A DNA stretch of 64,000 nt from DAINRZ01 sp964634885 (GCA_964634885.1 CAZWLN010000012.1:44776-108775); one strand, 5' to 3'. Shown: positions 9,029 through 18,418, counted from the stretch's first letter. The notes: generated by a model not told the origin, from the letters alone. Numbers and translations are program-made.

Positions 9029-9169
9029 TTCAATTTTTTACTTTTCTATAGTATTTTTGTAATTAAAATATTCTCAAAATTAAAACTGTCTGGGATATTT
9101 ATTAATAAAATATTTATATTAATAGTTTGGATAATAGTAAATTATAAAAATTGAAAATCAGGTGGAACA

Positions 9170-9523
9170 ATGGACTATAAATTCGAGACCTTTCCCAATC
9201 CCTCGCCCGGCAGGCGATACACAATAACGCATGTCAACCCGGAGTTCACTTCGGTATGCCCCAAAACCGGCCTTCCCGACTTCGGGATCATCACTGTCAG
9301 GTACATCCCCGACAAAGAATGCCTCGAGCTAAAATCCATGAAGTATTATTTCATGGAATTCAGGAACCGGGGTATTTTCTACGAGGCAATTACCAACGAG
9401 ATACTTGACGACCTCGTACAGGCATGCAGCCCCCTGGAGATGGAAGTTGTCTCCGAGTGGACCGCACGCGGTGGGATGAACTCCGTAATCGAAGTGAAAT
9501 ACGTTAAGGGAGAAGAAAAATAA
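9170..9523 (+). CDS. queF: NADPH-dependent 7-cyano-7-deazaguanine reductase
   Basis: 117 residues, the short unimodular (YkvM-type) form. It reduces preQ0 to preQ1 in queuosine synthesis. The FTSVCPKTGLPDFG motif gives the catalytic Cys30 and Asp37, and the QueF signature ELKSMKYY is followed by FRNRGIFYE. An AGGTGG ribosome site precedes the ATG. The stop overlaps queD as TAATG. queC and queE are not in this window. The 140-bp leader was inspected for a preQ1 riboswitch and none was seen. Confidence 0.96.
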   Translation: MDYKFETFPNPSPGRRYTITHVNPEFTSVCPKTGLPDFGIITVRYIPDKECLELKSMKYYFMEFRNRGIFYEAITNEILDDLVQACSPLEMEVVSEWTARGGMNSVIEVKYVKGEEK

Positions 9524-9945
9524 TGATGACGAAGGTATCCAAAACATACAAATGGGAGATGGGGCACAGGCTCACATTCCACGAAGGGCCATGCAGGAAC
9601 ATTCACGGCCATACATACAGGATGAGGCTCGACATTGAAGGCGAACCGGACGACAAAGGCATGGTCATCGACTATTACGACATGGACAAGGTAGTCCTTC
9701 CGTTCCTGGAACAACTGGACCACGCTTTCCTCTGCGACGACAAAGACATGGCCATGATCGAATTCCTGAAGGCAGGAGGACTGAAATTGAAAATCCTGCC
9801 CTTCTATTCCACTGCTGAAAATATTGCAGGCTACATTATGAACGAGCTTTACCCCCTGTTCCGATCCCACGGCAAGCTGAAATCCATAACCGTTCGGGTT
9901 CATGAAACCGAGGATGTTTTTGCTGAGATCATAAAGGAATTGTGA
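9523..9945 (+). CDS. queD: 6-carboxy-5,6,7,8-tetrahydropterin synthase
   Basis: 140 residues of the PTPS/QueD family, which makes carboxytetrahydropterin from dihydroneopterin triphosphate, the first dedicated deazapurine step. The zinc ligands are His15, His28 and His30. The CRNIHGH motif places catalytic Cys24 in the QueD rather than the eukaryotic PTPS arrangement. LDHAFLCDDKD provides the conserved Asp-His pair. The start overlaps the queF stop by one base, and the next ATG codon is immediately adjacent. It is co-transcribed with queF. Confidence 0.95.
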   Translation: MMTKVSKTYKWEMGHRLTFHEGPCRNIHGHTYRMRLDIEGEPDDKGMVIDYYDMDKVVLPFLEQLDHAFLCDDKDMAMIEFLKAGGLKLKILPFYSTAENIAGYIMNELYPLFRSHGKLKSITVRVHETEDVFAEIIKEL

Positions 9946-9973
9946 AATATGTTCAACAATTAATAAATTTCCA

Positions 9974-11920
9974 ATGGCAAAATACAAATCGCTGTTCTAT
10001 TCAATTGGTGTATTCCTGTTAACATTCACCGTCTATGCGCTCACGGCCGCACCCGATGTAACTTTTACCGACAGCGGCGAGTTGGCTGCTACATGCTCCA
10101 CACTCGGCATAGCACATCAGACCGGATACCCCCTGTTCGTCATCCTGGGCTACCTCTGGACACTACTCCCCCTGCCCATTTCAAAGATATACTCCCTGAA
10201 CCTGATGTCTTCTTTCTACACGGCAATGTCGGCAGTCGTTTTCATGCATCTCTGCCTTACAGTGCTGAGGTTTGTATCGACGCATAAATATATGAAAGCG
10301 GTAATACAGGATTCGAGGAAGAGGAAACACGTAACATACTCCATGCGCCGGATTAAACCGCTGATAGCCGATAAATTCGTATGGCAGTTGTCTTTCATCA
10401 TGGCACTGACCTATGCATTTGCCCTGACAGTCTGGCAGCAGGCAAACTACATTGAAGTCTATTCGCTTCATCTCCTTTTGATGAACCTTGTGGTACTGGT
10501 TTTCCTCAGAGCAACACTTGCAGAAGAAGAATCGAAAAAACTCCTGTACCTTACTGCCTTCCTTCTGGGGTTAAGCTTCACCAACCACGGAACGACGATA
10601 CTTCTCGTTCCGGCCATCCTTTTCTTCTATTTCAAGAGGCCGGGCGAACTATACATCTTTTCAGATGAGCGCTGGAAAACACTCCTGGCTTTGCTGGTAC
10701 CCTTTTTCATCGGCCTGAGCATATACCTCTATATGCCGCTGCGTGCGTCGATGGGGCCGGAATTCAACTGGGGAGACGTCTCACGCAGCTTCGACAAGCT
10801 GTTCTATCACGTCAGCGGCGGGCAATACCGTGTGTGGATGTTTACCGGAGAAAAACTCGGATCAAACTTAGGCCGCTTCTTTGGCCTCATTCCGGCACAA
10901 TTGGCCTGGGTCGGCATCATCCCCGTACTTATGGGTTTGTACAGGCTCTTTACAGCGTCGCGTTCACTCTTCTCTTTCCTTATGCTGTTGATTGTAACCT
11001 GCATCGCCTATGCAATAAATTATTCCATCCATGACATCGATTCATACTTCCTCACAGGCTATATGGCAATTCTATTAATTGCTGCCGTGGGAGTCTATGA
11101 ACTGCTCGAGAACCTGAACAACAAGGACAGGGTCAGGTTCATCGTACCGGCCCACATCCTGCTGCCCATACTGCTGATTGCCATGAACATCAAAGACACC
11201 AACCGCTCCGACGATTACCTCGTGTCTGAATATACGCGCATCATGAGCGATAACTTAGAGAAAAACGCAATCATAATCTCAGCACAATGGGATTACTTCT
11301 GTTCCGCTTTCTGGTACAAGCAGCAGATTGAAGGCTTCAGGCCCGACGTTGTCCTCATAGAAAAAGAACTGCTCCGCAGGACATGGTTCCCGGGACAGTT
11401 GATGAAATGGTATCCCGAAGTGATTGGGAAAAGCAAAGCCGAGCTGGACGCCTACATGAAAGACCTGGAACTGTTCGAGTCGGGTGAGCCCTACAATACG
11501 CAGTCCATATCAATTAAATTCCTGACATTCCTGCACAGCATTGTTGAGAAGAACATCGACGAAAGGCCGGTTTACATTACCTCAGACCTCAATTCGAGTG
11601 CCGATGAGAACTTCTATACCGAATACAAACAAGCCCCGCAGGGCTTGGCAATCAGGCTTATGAGAGAAGAAAAATACCTGGCTCCCGATTTCAAGAAACT
11701 GAATTTCGACAAATTCATTTCATCTATTAAAAACCGCGACGACCACCTGGAAGAAGGCATCAAGGTTGAGACCGCCAGATTCCTTGCTTACATATCATCC
11801 TACTGTTACATTAACTTCAATGTGGAAGAAGCAAAGAAATTAGTTGAAATTGCCATCAGGATCGACCCCAAAAGCCAGGCTGCTAACGAAGCCAGGGCTT
11901 TAATTAATAAAAACAACTAA
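9974..11920 (+). CDS. DUF2723/GT117-family membrane glycosyltransferase
   Basis: 648 residues. The N-terminal two thirds hold about 10-12 membrane helices. The hallmark DUF2723 motif near residues 30-55 (FTDSGELAA then GIAHQTGYPLF) carries the acidic residue expected of GT-C enzymes that use polyprenyl-phosphate sugars. The C-terminal part is soluble and helical, ending in TPR-like sequence (NVEEAKKLVEIAIRIDPKSQAANEA). The family includes the eukaryotic TMEM260 O-mannosyltransferases and many Bacteroidota proteins. A role in glycosylating exported proteins is an inference. It begins 28 bp after queD, and ruvB follows within 14 bp. Confidence 0.88.
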   Translation: MAKYKSLFYSIGVFLLTFTVYALTAAPDVTFTDSGELAATCSTLGIAHQTGYPLFVILGYLWTLLPLPISKIYSLNLMSSFYTAMSAVVFMHLCLTVLRFVSTHKYMKAVIQDSRKRKHVTYSMRRIKPLIADKFVWQLSFIMALTYAFALTVWQQANYIEVYSLHLLLMNLVVLVFLRATLAEEESKKLLYLTAFLLGLSFTNHGTTILLVPAILFFYFKRPGELYIFSDERWKTLLALLVPFFIGLSIYLYMPLRASMGPEFNWGDVSRSFDKLFYHVSGGQYRVWMFTGEKLGSNLGRFFGLIPAQLAWVGIIPVLMGLYRLFTASRSLFSFLMLLIVTCIAYAINYSIHDIDSYFLTGYMAILLIAAVGVYELLENLNNKDRVRFIVPAHILLPILLIAMNIKDTNRSDDYLVSEYTRIMSDNLEKNAIIISAQWDYFCSAFWYKQQIEGFRPDVVLIEKELLRRTWFPGQLMKWYPEVIGKSKAELDAYMKDLELFESGEPYNTQSISIKFLTFLHSIVEKNIDERPVYITSDLNSSADENFYTEYKQAPQGLAIRLMREEKYLAPDFKKLNFDKFISSIKNRDDHLEEGIKVETARFLAYISSYCYINFNVEEAKKLVEIAIRIDPKSQAANEARALINKNN

Positions 11921-11933
11921 ACAGGACAACGTT

Positions 11934-12992
11934 ACGGAAAAGAATTCAAAAACCAGCCCCCTTTCAATTACATCCCCCGAAAGATTTCCCGAGGATGAGA
12001 TCGAGGCTTCATTAAGGCCTCGTACTTTCGACGACTTCACAGGACAGAAAAAGATAGTCGATAACCTGAAGGTATTCATCCAGGCGGCAGTAAACAGGGG
12101 CGAGGCCCTCGACCATGTCCTGCTGACAGGCCCTCCGGGGCTTGGCAAGACCACTCTCAGCTACATCATCTCCCGCGAGATGGGCAGCAACATCAAGATC
12201 ACATCGGGTCCTGTCCTGGAGAAGCCCGGCGACCTGGCCGGCCTTTTGACCAACCTCGAGGAAAAAGACGTCCTGTTCATCGACGAGATACACCGCCTGT
12301 CACATGTCGTCGAAGAGTATTTATATTCGGCAATGGAAGAGTTCAGGCTCGACATCATGATCGATTCAGGCCCAGCCGCCAGGACAATTCAGCTCTCGCT
12401 GCCGCGTTTCACGCTCATCGGCGCAACGACAAGGGCAGGGCTGCTAACTGCGCCCCTGAGATCCCGTTTCGGCGTCATCAACAGGCTCGATTACTACGAT
12501 ACCGAAGAACTGGTAAAAGTTGTCCGCAGATCTGCCGCCATTCTCAAAGTACCGATCGATCCGGAAGGTTCCCTCGAGATCGCTTCGCGTTCACGCGGAA
12601 CCCCGAGGATTGCCAACCGGCTGCTGAGGCGGACACGCGATTTTGCCGAGGTAAAAGGTGACGGCTCCATCACAAAAGACATAGCGGAAATGGCCTTGAC
12701 GGCTCTCGACGTTGACCGTTACGGCCTCGATGAGATGGACAAACGCATATTGCTTGCCATCATCGAAAAATTCAACGGCGGCCCCGTCGGCGTCAGTACC
12801 ATTGCCGTCGCTGTCGGAGAAGAACCGGGTACCATCGAAGAAGTTTACGAACCTTTCCTGATCCAGCAGGGATTCATCAACAGGACTCCGAGAGGAAGGA
12901 AAGCAACCGCAAAGGCATACGGCCATTTCGGGTACAAAACACCGTTTAAGGCCGACACTCTGTTTGAACTCGATGAAGGCCAGGACAGATGA
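11934..12992 (+). CDS. ruvB: Holliday junction branch-migration helicase RuvB (non-canonical start)
   Basis: About 352 residues. RuvB sequence is evident from EASLRPRTFDDFTGQKK onward, with Walker A GPPGLGKTTL, Walker B LFIDEIHRL and sensor 1 IGATTRAGLL. The arginine-finger region RSRFGVINRL and the C-terminal winged helix (INRTPRGRKATAKAY) follow. The first ATG (12180) lies after Walker A and cannot be the start. The frame opens after a stop at 11901 and contains no ATG, GTG or TTG before 12180. A Shine-Dalgarno-like AGGA at 11923-11926 points to ACG at 11934; GTT at 11931 and ATT at 11967 are alternatives. The 3' end overlaps the cupin start by ATGA. ruvA and ruvC are not nearby. Confidence 0.9.
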   Translation, partial: TEKNSKTSPLSITSPERFPEDEIEASLRPRTFDDFTGQKKIVDNLKVFIQAAVNRGEALDHVLLTGPPGLGKTTLSYIISREMGSNIKITSGPVLEKPGDLAGLLTNLEEKDVLFIDEIHRLSHVVEEYLYSAMEEFRLDIMIDSGPAARTIQLSLPRFTLIGATTRAGLLTAPLRSRFGVINRLDYYDTEELVKVVRRSAAILKVPIDPEGSLEIASRSRGTPRIANRLLRRTRDFAEVKGDGSITKDIAEMALTALDVDRYGLDEMDKRILLAIIEKFNGGPVGVSTIAVAVGEEPGTIEEVYEPFLIQQGFINRTPRGRKATAKAYGHFGYKTPFKADTLFELDEGQDR

Positions 12993-13321
12993 AACAGGAG
13001 AACTTCTTCAATAATGTAACGATCAATCCCGACGCAGAAGTCTTCGAAACCCTGTTCGGAGACGGCAGTGTAAAGATTGAAAGGATCACTTCCTTCGGAC
13101 AATCGACGCCCGCCGGTGAATGGTACGACCAGGAAAACGCCGAATGGGTAATCCTGCTCGAAGGCTCGGCCGGCCTCATGTTCGAACACGACAACACTGT
13201 CCATATGCTTAAGCCGGGCGACTATTGCTACATCGCCCCTCACCGCAGGCACAGGGTAGAATTCACAGACAGGTATCAGCGCACTCTCTGGCTGGCTGTC
13301 CATTTTCCGGGGAAACAATGA
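12989..13321 (+). CDS. small cupin-domain protein
   Basis: 110 residues forming one cupin barrel: EWYDQENAEWVILLEGSAG for the first strand pair and LKPGDYCYIAPHRRHRVEFT for the second. The metal site is weak: the first motif lacks the usual HxH, while HRRHRVE supplies His residues in the second. Related cupins occur as solitary genes in many bacteria and their substrate is not known to me. The start overlaps ruvB by 4 bp (ATGA) and the end overlaps radA by 4 bp, so it is firmly embedded between two recombination genes. Confidence 0.85.
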   Translation: MKQENFFNNVTINPDAEVFETLFGDGSVKIERITSFGQSTPAGEWYDQENAEWVILLEGSAGLMFEHDNTVHMLKPGDYCYIAPHRRHRVEFTDRYQRTLWLAVHFPGKQ

Positions 13322-14673
13322 AAAAGAAAACAGTATTCATCTGTAAGGAATGCGGCGCTAAGTCACCCAAATGGCTGGGCAAATGTACAAGCTGCGGTGC
13401 TTGGGATTCTTTCTATGAAGATATTGAAGAAACCGGGCCGGCAGAATCTCTTAAGGTACGCCCCCATTCCCTGAATAAATTAGTGAAGCTCTCGGAGATC
13501 GAACCCGGGATGGAATATCGTATCAGGACCGGAATAGTCGAGTTGGACAGGGTACTGGGCGGAGGAATAGTCCCCGGTTCATTGGTACTCATCGGCGGCG
13601 ACCCCGGTATCGGCAAATCGACACTGATGCTGCAGATGTGCTCCGGGCTGGAGAAGCACACTCCCGTCTATGTAAGCGGGGAAGAGTCCCTGGAGCAGAT
13701 CAAGCACCGGTCCTCCAGGATCGATAACATTCCGGAGAACCTGCTGCTGCTTGCAGAAACAAACATCGAAACGATTGTCTCCATCATCGTCAATACTACT
13801 TCCAGGGTTGTAATCATCGACTCCATACAGTCAGTGTTCTCTGACAAAGTCGAATCCACCCCCGGCAGCTTCGCACAGGTACGTGAATGTACCAGCCTGC
13901 TGATGCAGGTTGCGAAAACCACCAACAAAGCCGTTTTCATCATCGGCCATGTTACCAAGGAAGGGATGATTGCCGGGCCCAAGCTGCTGGAACACATCGT
14001 TGACTCTGTGCTTCAGTTCGAAGGCGAAAAGAGCCATTCATACAGGATATTGCGCTCGCAAAAGAACCGCTTCGGTTCCACCAACGAGATTGGCATCTTC
14101 GAAATGGCCGACAACGGCCTGCGCGAGGTGGACAATCCCTCTGAAGTATTCCTTTCCCACAGGGCTGTAACCGAATCGGGTGTGGCAATCATCGCAGCGA
14201 TCGAAGGCTCCCGCCCGCTGTTGCTCGAAGTACAGGCTCTGGTTTCCCCGACCGGCTACGCCGTGCCCCAGAGAGTGTCCACCGGTTATGACCTGAGAAG
14301 GCTCAACATGATGCTTGCCGTTCTTGAAAAGCGCCTCGGGGAAAATTTCAGGCACCACGACGTCTTTGTTAACATCGCAGGCGGTGTCTATCTCAATGAC
14401 CCTTCCGTGGACCTGGGCATTGCAGCGGCTTTGGTGTCATCCTTGCGCGACATCCCCATCGACCCAAAGACAGTATTGGTAGGGGAGATCGGCCTGACGG
14501 GCGAGGTGCGCTTAGTGTCGAACATCGGGCAGAGGATTAACGAGACGGAAAAGCTCGGATTCACAAGAATAGTCCTGCCTAAGCTAAAGACAAAACCAAA
14601 ACTGAACGGAGGTTCCATCACCCTCGTTTACGCCGACAGGATTTCAATTGCCCTGTCCAATATTTTTTCATAA
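13318..14673 (+). CDS. radA: DNA repair protein RadA (Sms)
   Basis: 451 residues from the ATG at 13318, which overlaps the cupin stop (ATGA); an upstream frame extension to 13225 is not conserved. The N-terminal zinc finger is CKECGAKSPKWLGKCTSCG. Walker A is GGDPGIGKST, Walker B is RVVIIDSIQS, and the RadA-specific KNRFG motif lies in SQKNRFGSTNEIG. A Lon-protease-like C-terminal domain (GGVYLNDPSVDLGIAAAL) follows. RadA drives branch migration on D-loops during recombination, so the ruvB-cupin-radA cluster is functionally coherent for ruvB and radA. Confidence 0.96.
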   Translation: MKKKTVFICKECGAKSPKWLGKCTSCGAWDSFYEDIEETGPAESLKVRPHSLNKLVKLSEIEPGMEYRIRTGIVELDRVLGGGIVPGSLVLIGGDPGIGKSTLMLQMCSGLEKHTPVYVSGEESLEQIKHRSSRIDNIPENLLLLAETNIETIVSIIVNTTSRVVIIDSIQSVFSDKVESTPGSFAQVRECTSLLMQVAKTTNKAVFIIGHVTKEGMIAGPKLLEHIVDSVLQFEGEKSHSYRILRSQKNRFGSTNEIGIFEMADNGLREVDNPSEVFLSHRAVTESGVAIIAAIEGSRPLLLEVQALVSPTGYAVPQRVSTGYDLRRLNMMLAVLEKRLGENFRHHDVFVNIAGGVYLNDPSVDLGIAAALVSSLRDIPIDPKTVLVGEIGLTGEVRLVSNIGQRINETEKLGFTRIVLPKLKTKPKLNGGSITLVYADRISIALSNIFS

Positions 14674-14768
14674 AAGACAACATTTTCTTTTTTTCTTAAA
14701 TATATTTCATTTTTTGTTTATTTTGTATCAAGGAAAAAAATACTTTATTAATAATAAAGCAAATTGAA

Positions 14769-17201
14769 ATGTTTGAAAAGAACATACAAATAGCGAAGGA
14801 AAGCCTCCTGAAAGAGATCAATTTCCAGGGGAAATACATCTTCCTTAAGGAAATTCTCGACAATCCGTCCATCGACGACGCATACAAAGCCTATTTCAAA
14901 GCCGAGGCCAACTGGTGGATCTATGAAAAACAGGTAGAGCGGAGGAACACCCTCAATTTCGATTACTCCAATCCCGGCTTGAAAGCCATATTGGAGCAGC
15001 TTGACGAACTTTACTTCGAAACGGCCCGTTTCGACAGCGCCACCCTCTTTAACCTGGTGGACACAGCCGTAAAAGTCAGGGCGAACATGGTTTGCAGGCC
15101 GCGCAATACACTGCGCTGGTTCGTTTACCGCCTCGAAAAGACCAAGCCTTTCATCGAGGTGGTCAAACGTTTGGATTACCTTAGCGATTACGCATACCTC
15201 ACCGGCGACCTTGTAAACGACCTGAAAGAATCGGGCATCGTACAAAGCGACTACGACATTGTCAACGCTGAGTATTTTTCCAGCCTCGTAGAAAAAATCG
15301 ATGATAATTATATATATAATATCAGTCCCGAGCAATTTACCGGATTGATCGAACCGGTATTCTCTTTCTTCAATCCGGGTGCAGGCCCCGGCGAATCCCG
15401 CGTAGCGCCGGTCGAAGCTCTCATCATCTGCCTCGACGACAAGAACATCCCTGCCCTGGCTTCAAAGCTTGAGGCCATGAAGAAGGAAAACAACATCACT
15501 ACAATATCGAAGAAGTATTTCATCGACTTCATCTTCAACCAGCTTGAACTTCTCGACTTAGACGCCGGCGATTTTGCTTTCGAAGAAACGGAACAGGCTG
15601 CGTCAGTTGAAACAAGCATTGATTTTGCAGAACCTTCTTCCGATCAATTTGAAATTGCTTCCGAAACAAAAATTGTTTTTCCAGCAATGGAAGACCTGGC
15701 CGAAGAACCCGAACCAACGGCCATTCCCGTGGAATTTCCCGAGGAATTCATAAGCCAGGCCTTTGACAATGAACCGGAGATGCCGGAAGAAGTACCTGAC
15801 CTGGAAGACCTTGCACCGTCCGGAGATACGGCTGACGACATCTCCATTGGCCTGCCCGGAGAAGAAGGCTTGTCCGAACTGCTCGCAGAACTGGAAGGAC
15901 TGCCGGCTGTCTCCGCAGAGGAAGAAACTCCGGATGAGGCAGAAGAAGAGGATTTCCCTGACATCGCCATGGCTTCATTCGACGAAGATGCTCTTAAAAG
16001 TGAGATGGAGGAAGCCGAACTTCCTGAAGAATTTCTCCCCGGGATGGAAACTCCAGGCGACGAAACACCGTTGGATTTGACCGAATTCGAAATGGCGGAA
16101 GATATCATTCCGGACGACATAGGCCTTGCCGCACAGGAAGAAGCCGAGCAAGCAGTTTACGAAGAGGCCGGTTCTGCCGGATTGCCTTCGGGCTTTGACG
16201 GGATGTTGTTAAGCAATCTCATCACAGACGAGGATGAAATCGAAAACGAACAACCATTCAACCTTACAGGGGACTCCACAGGCCAGGCATTTGCAGAAAT
16301 CGAAGCCGGGACCGAAGGCGAAGCCGGAGAACTTTCCCTGGAGGACGACATCCTCAATCTCGATCCCGGTGAAATATTCGTTGACAACAACAACGGCAAA
16401 GAACCTGGGACAAAAGAAATATTTTCTGAAAAAGAACCGCAATCGACAGATGAATTTAATGGTTTGGCTGAAGAGGATATATTTCCTGAAATCGCTTCCC
16501 CGGCTATTGACGAAGAAGATATAATAATACCCGACAATTTCAACGAAATGATTGCCGACGAAAACAGGATAATGGAAGAGATACATGCCTTAAACTTGTC
16601 TGCGAACGGAGCTGAGGCCATTAAAGCTGAAGAGCTGCCCGAAAAAGAGGAACAGCTGACGGACGATATTTTACAGGAAATCGATTTCGACAGTATAACG
16701 GATATGAAGATTGCCCTCGACGGCAGTATTAATGACGAGGAAGGAGCCGGGGAAACCACGGCGGAAACATGGACTGAAGAAAGCGCCGAAACAGCTCTTG
16801 ATGACAATGAAGATATGACGATGAGAGGCAAACTCATTAACACCATCGAGTATTTCGGCAGTAAAAGCGGCACTTTCAAGGGCAGTTTCCTTGAAGGCCT
16901 CGAATCGTTGCTGAGAGAAGAAGAAACCACTTCGGAAGACGTTGAGATGGACAGCGCCGGTACAGAAGAGACACCCCGACTTACAGAGGCCTTTCCTGAA
17001 GCAGAGGAACTCACGGTTCCCGATGCAAAGCCAGCCGTCGAGCCAGTGACAGAATTAACCGTACCTGCCTCCGGAACAGATGAAACAGATTTCTCTGACG
17101 ACCTGTTCCCGGCTGTTTCAACGGACGACGCTTTCTTTACCGACGGCAGCCTCCCGCTGGACTTACTCGGCGGAATTGATGAAGACAAAGATATTAAATA
17201 A
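14769..17201 (+). CDS. large acidic protein of unknown function
   Basis: 810 residues. The first 270 or so look globular and helical (for example KAYFKAEANWWIYEKQVERR and the region around RNTLRWFVYRLEKTKPFIEVVKRL). From about 275 to the end the sequence is extremely rich in Glu and Asp (runs such as EEETPDEAEEEDFPD). It is interrupted by short hydrophobic patches, for example MRGKLINTIEYFGSKSGTFKGSFLEGLESLL near 685-715. There is no signal peptide or membrane helix. I recognise no family. It ends 18 bp before obgE on the same strand, so co-expression with that GTPase is likely. The tail may be disordered and could bind basic partners, such as ribosomal proteins; that is inference. Confidence 0.8.
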   Translation: MFEKNIQIAKESLLKEINFQGKYIFLKEILDNPSIDDAYKAYFKAEANWWIYEKQVERRNTLNFDYSNPGLKAILEQLDELYFETARFDSATLFNLVDTAVKVRANMVCRPRNTLRWFVYRLEKTKPFIEVVKRLDYLSDYAYLTGDLVNDLKESGIVQSDYDIVNAEYFSSLVEKIDDNYIYNISPEQFTGLIEPVFSFFNPGAGPGESRVAPVEALIICLDDKNIPALASKLEAMKKENNITTISKKYFIDFIFNQLELLDLDAGDFAFEETEQAASVETSIDFAEPSSDQFEIASETKIVFPAMEDLAEEPEPTAIPVEFPEEFISQAFDNEPEMPEEVPDLEDLAPSGDTADDISIGLPGEEGLSELLAELEGLPAVSAEEETPDEAEEEDFPDIAMASFDEDALKSEMEEAELPEEFLPGMETPGDETPLDLTEFEMAEDIIPDDIGLAAQEEAEQAVYEEAGSAGLPSGFDGMLLSNLITDEDEIENEQPFNLTGDSTGQAFAEIEAGTEGEAGELSLEDDILNLDPGEIFVDNNNGKEPGTKEIFSEKEPQSTDEFNGLAEEDIFPEIASPAIDEEDIIIPDNFNEMIADENRIMEEIHALNLSANGAEAIKAEELPEKEEQLTDDILQEIDFDSITDMKIALDGSINDEEGAGETTAETWTEESAETALDDNEDMTMRGKLINTIEYFGSKSGTFKGSFLEGLESLLREEETTSEDVEMDSAGTEETPRLTEAFPEAEELTVPDAKPAVEPVTELTVPASGTDETDFSDDLFPAVSTDDAFFTDGSLPLDLLGGIDEDKDIK

Positions 17202-17219
17202 TAAAGAACTGAACGAACT

Positions 17220-18215
17220 ATGAAATTTATCGATATTGCTGAAATATATGTAAAAGCAGGAGACGGAGGCAAGGGCCACGTCAGTTTCCGACGGGAGAAA
17301 TTCGTACCGATGGGCGGTCCCGACGGCGGGAACGGCGGCAAAGGCGGCGACGTAATCCTTAAAGTCGATCCTCACATGAATACCCTTCTGGACTTCAAGT
17401 ACAGGAACAGGTACAAAGCGCCTAACGGCAACACAGGCGAGAAAGCTAACAGGACCGGTAAGTCCGGCAATAATGTATATATCAGGGTACCTGCAGGTAC
17501 CGAGATATTAGACATCGAAACCGAAGAAGTGATTGCCGACCTGACGGAAGCAGGGCAGGAATTTGTCGTTGCCCGCGGCGGCATCGGCGGACTCGGCAAC
17601 GCTGAGTTTACTACACCCACGAACCAGGCTCCACGCTATTCACAACCCGGAATACCGGGAGAAGAAAGGAACATCAGGCTCGAACTGAAATTGATCGCCG
17701 ACATCGGCATCGTCGGTTTACCCAACGTGGGGAAATCGACTCTCATCTCCGTCATATCCGCTGCCAAACCAAAAATTGCAGACTATCCCTTTACAACACT
17801 CGTACCTAACCTCGGCATAGTAAGCATGGGTGAAGGCAAGAGCTTTACCGTTGCCGATATACCCGGCCTGATCGAAGGTGCACACGAGGGTAAAGGCTTA
17901 GGCATACAGTTCCTCAGGCATGTCGAGAGAACACGCGCGTTGGTATTCCTGATCGACGCATTTTCCACCTCTTACACTGACGATTACCTAACGCTTGTTA
18001 ATGAGTTAAACAAATACAACCCGGAAATGAAGCACAAGAAGAAAATCATCTGCATCAGCCGGGTTGACGCCCTCGACAACGATTCGAGAAAAGCTGTCGA
18101 AAAGACAAAATTCAAGGGCTATGGAGGGAAACCAATAATGCTGTCCTCAGTTTCACACGAAAACGTTGAGAAACTGAAAAGAGAAATGTGGAGAGTCATT
18201 GAAGAATCCGAGTAG
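17220..18215 (+). CDS. obgE: GTPase ObgE/CgtA
   Basis: 331 residues. The glycine-rich Obg fold fills residues 1-157 (VKAGDGGKGHVSFRREKF, GGPDGGNGGKGGDV). The GTPase domain follows with G1 GLPNVGKST, switch I/G2 near DYPFTTLVPNLG, G3 DIPGLIEGA and a G4-like ISRVDAL in place of NKxD. Obg proteins assist large-subunit assembly and stress control. It lacks the extra C-terminal OCT domain of some Gram-positive forms. It follows the acidic protein by 18 bp and converges with rpoC. Confidence 0.95.
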   Translation: MKFIDIAEIYVKAGDGGKGHVSFRREKFVPMGGPDGGNGGKGGDVILKVDPHMNTLLDFKYRNRYKAPNGNTGEKANRTGKSGNNVYIRVPAGTEILDIETEEVIADLTEAGQEFVVARGGIGGLGNAEFTTPTNQAPRYSQPGIPGEERNIRLELKLIADIGIVGLPNVGKSTLISVISAAKPKIADYPFTTLVPNLGIVSMGEGKSFTVADIPGLIEGAHEGKGLGIQFLRHVERTRALVFLIDAFSTSYTDDYLTLVNELNKYNPEMKHKKKIICISRVDALDNDSRKAVEKTKFKGYGGKPIMLSSVSHENVEKLKREMWRVIEESE

Positions 18216-18265
18216 ATAGATGTTTATATTGTTCGGTGAACATTTACCCGGACAATGTGCTATAA

Positions 18266-18418
18266 ATTATATCAGTACCTGGAAAATATTCTGTTGCACT
18301 GTCAGCCGGCGAGAACAGGATACCTCTCGACCTGATGGACTTGCCTTCAGGGGTTTACTATTTGTCGGTTACAGTCGGCGACAGGGTAGAACGGGTGAAG
18401 TTCAGTCATATGAGATGA
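18266..18418 (+). pseudogene. remnant of a T9SS type A C-terminal sorting domain
   Basis: Frame 2 of the plus strand reads IISVPGKYSVALSAGEN, then RIPLDLMDLPSGVYYLSVTV, then GDRVERVKFSHMR and a TGA stop. This matches the closing part of Por/T9SS sorting domains (LsxGxYxLxV ... KxxxxR), as in the GH31 proteins and the arylsulfotransferase here. It is about 50 codons with no start and a stop immediately upstream at 18263. It is therefore the tail of a lost secreted-protein gene, left behind between obgE and rpoC by deletion or rearrangement. Confidence 0.65.

Noticed and set aside
9029..9169. Possible preQ1 riboswitch upstream of queF
   Set aside because: The leader is AT-rich and lacks the preQ1 hairpin and pseudoknot motifs.
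12180..12992. ruvB starting at the ATG at 12180
   Set aside because: This would remove the Walker A region and about 80 conserved residues, so it cannot be the native start.
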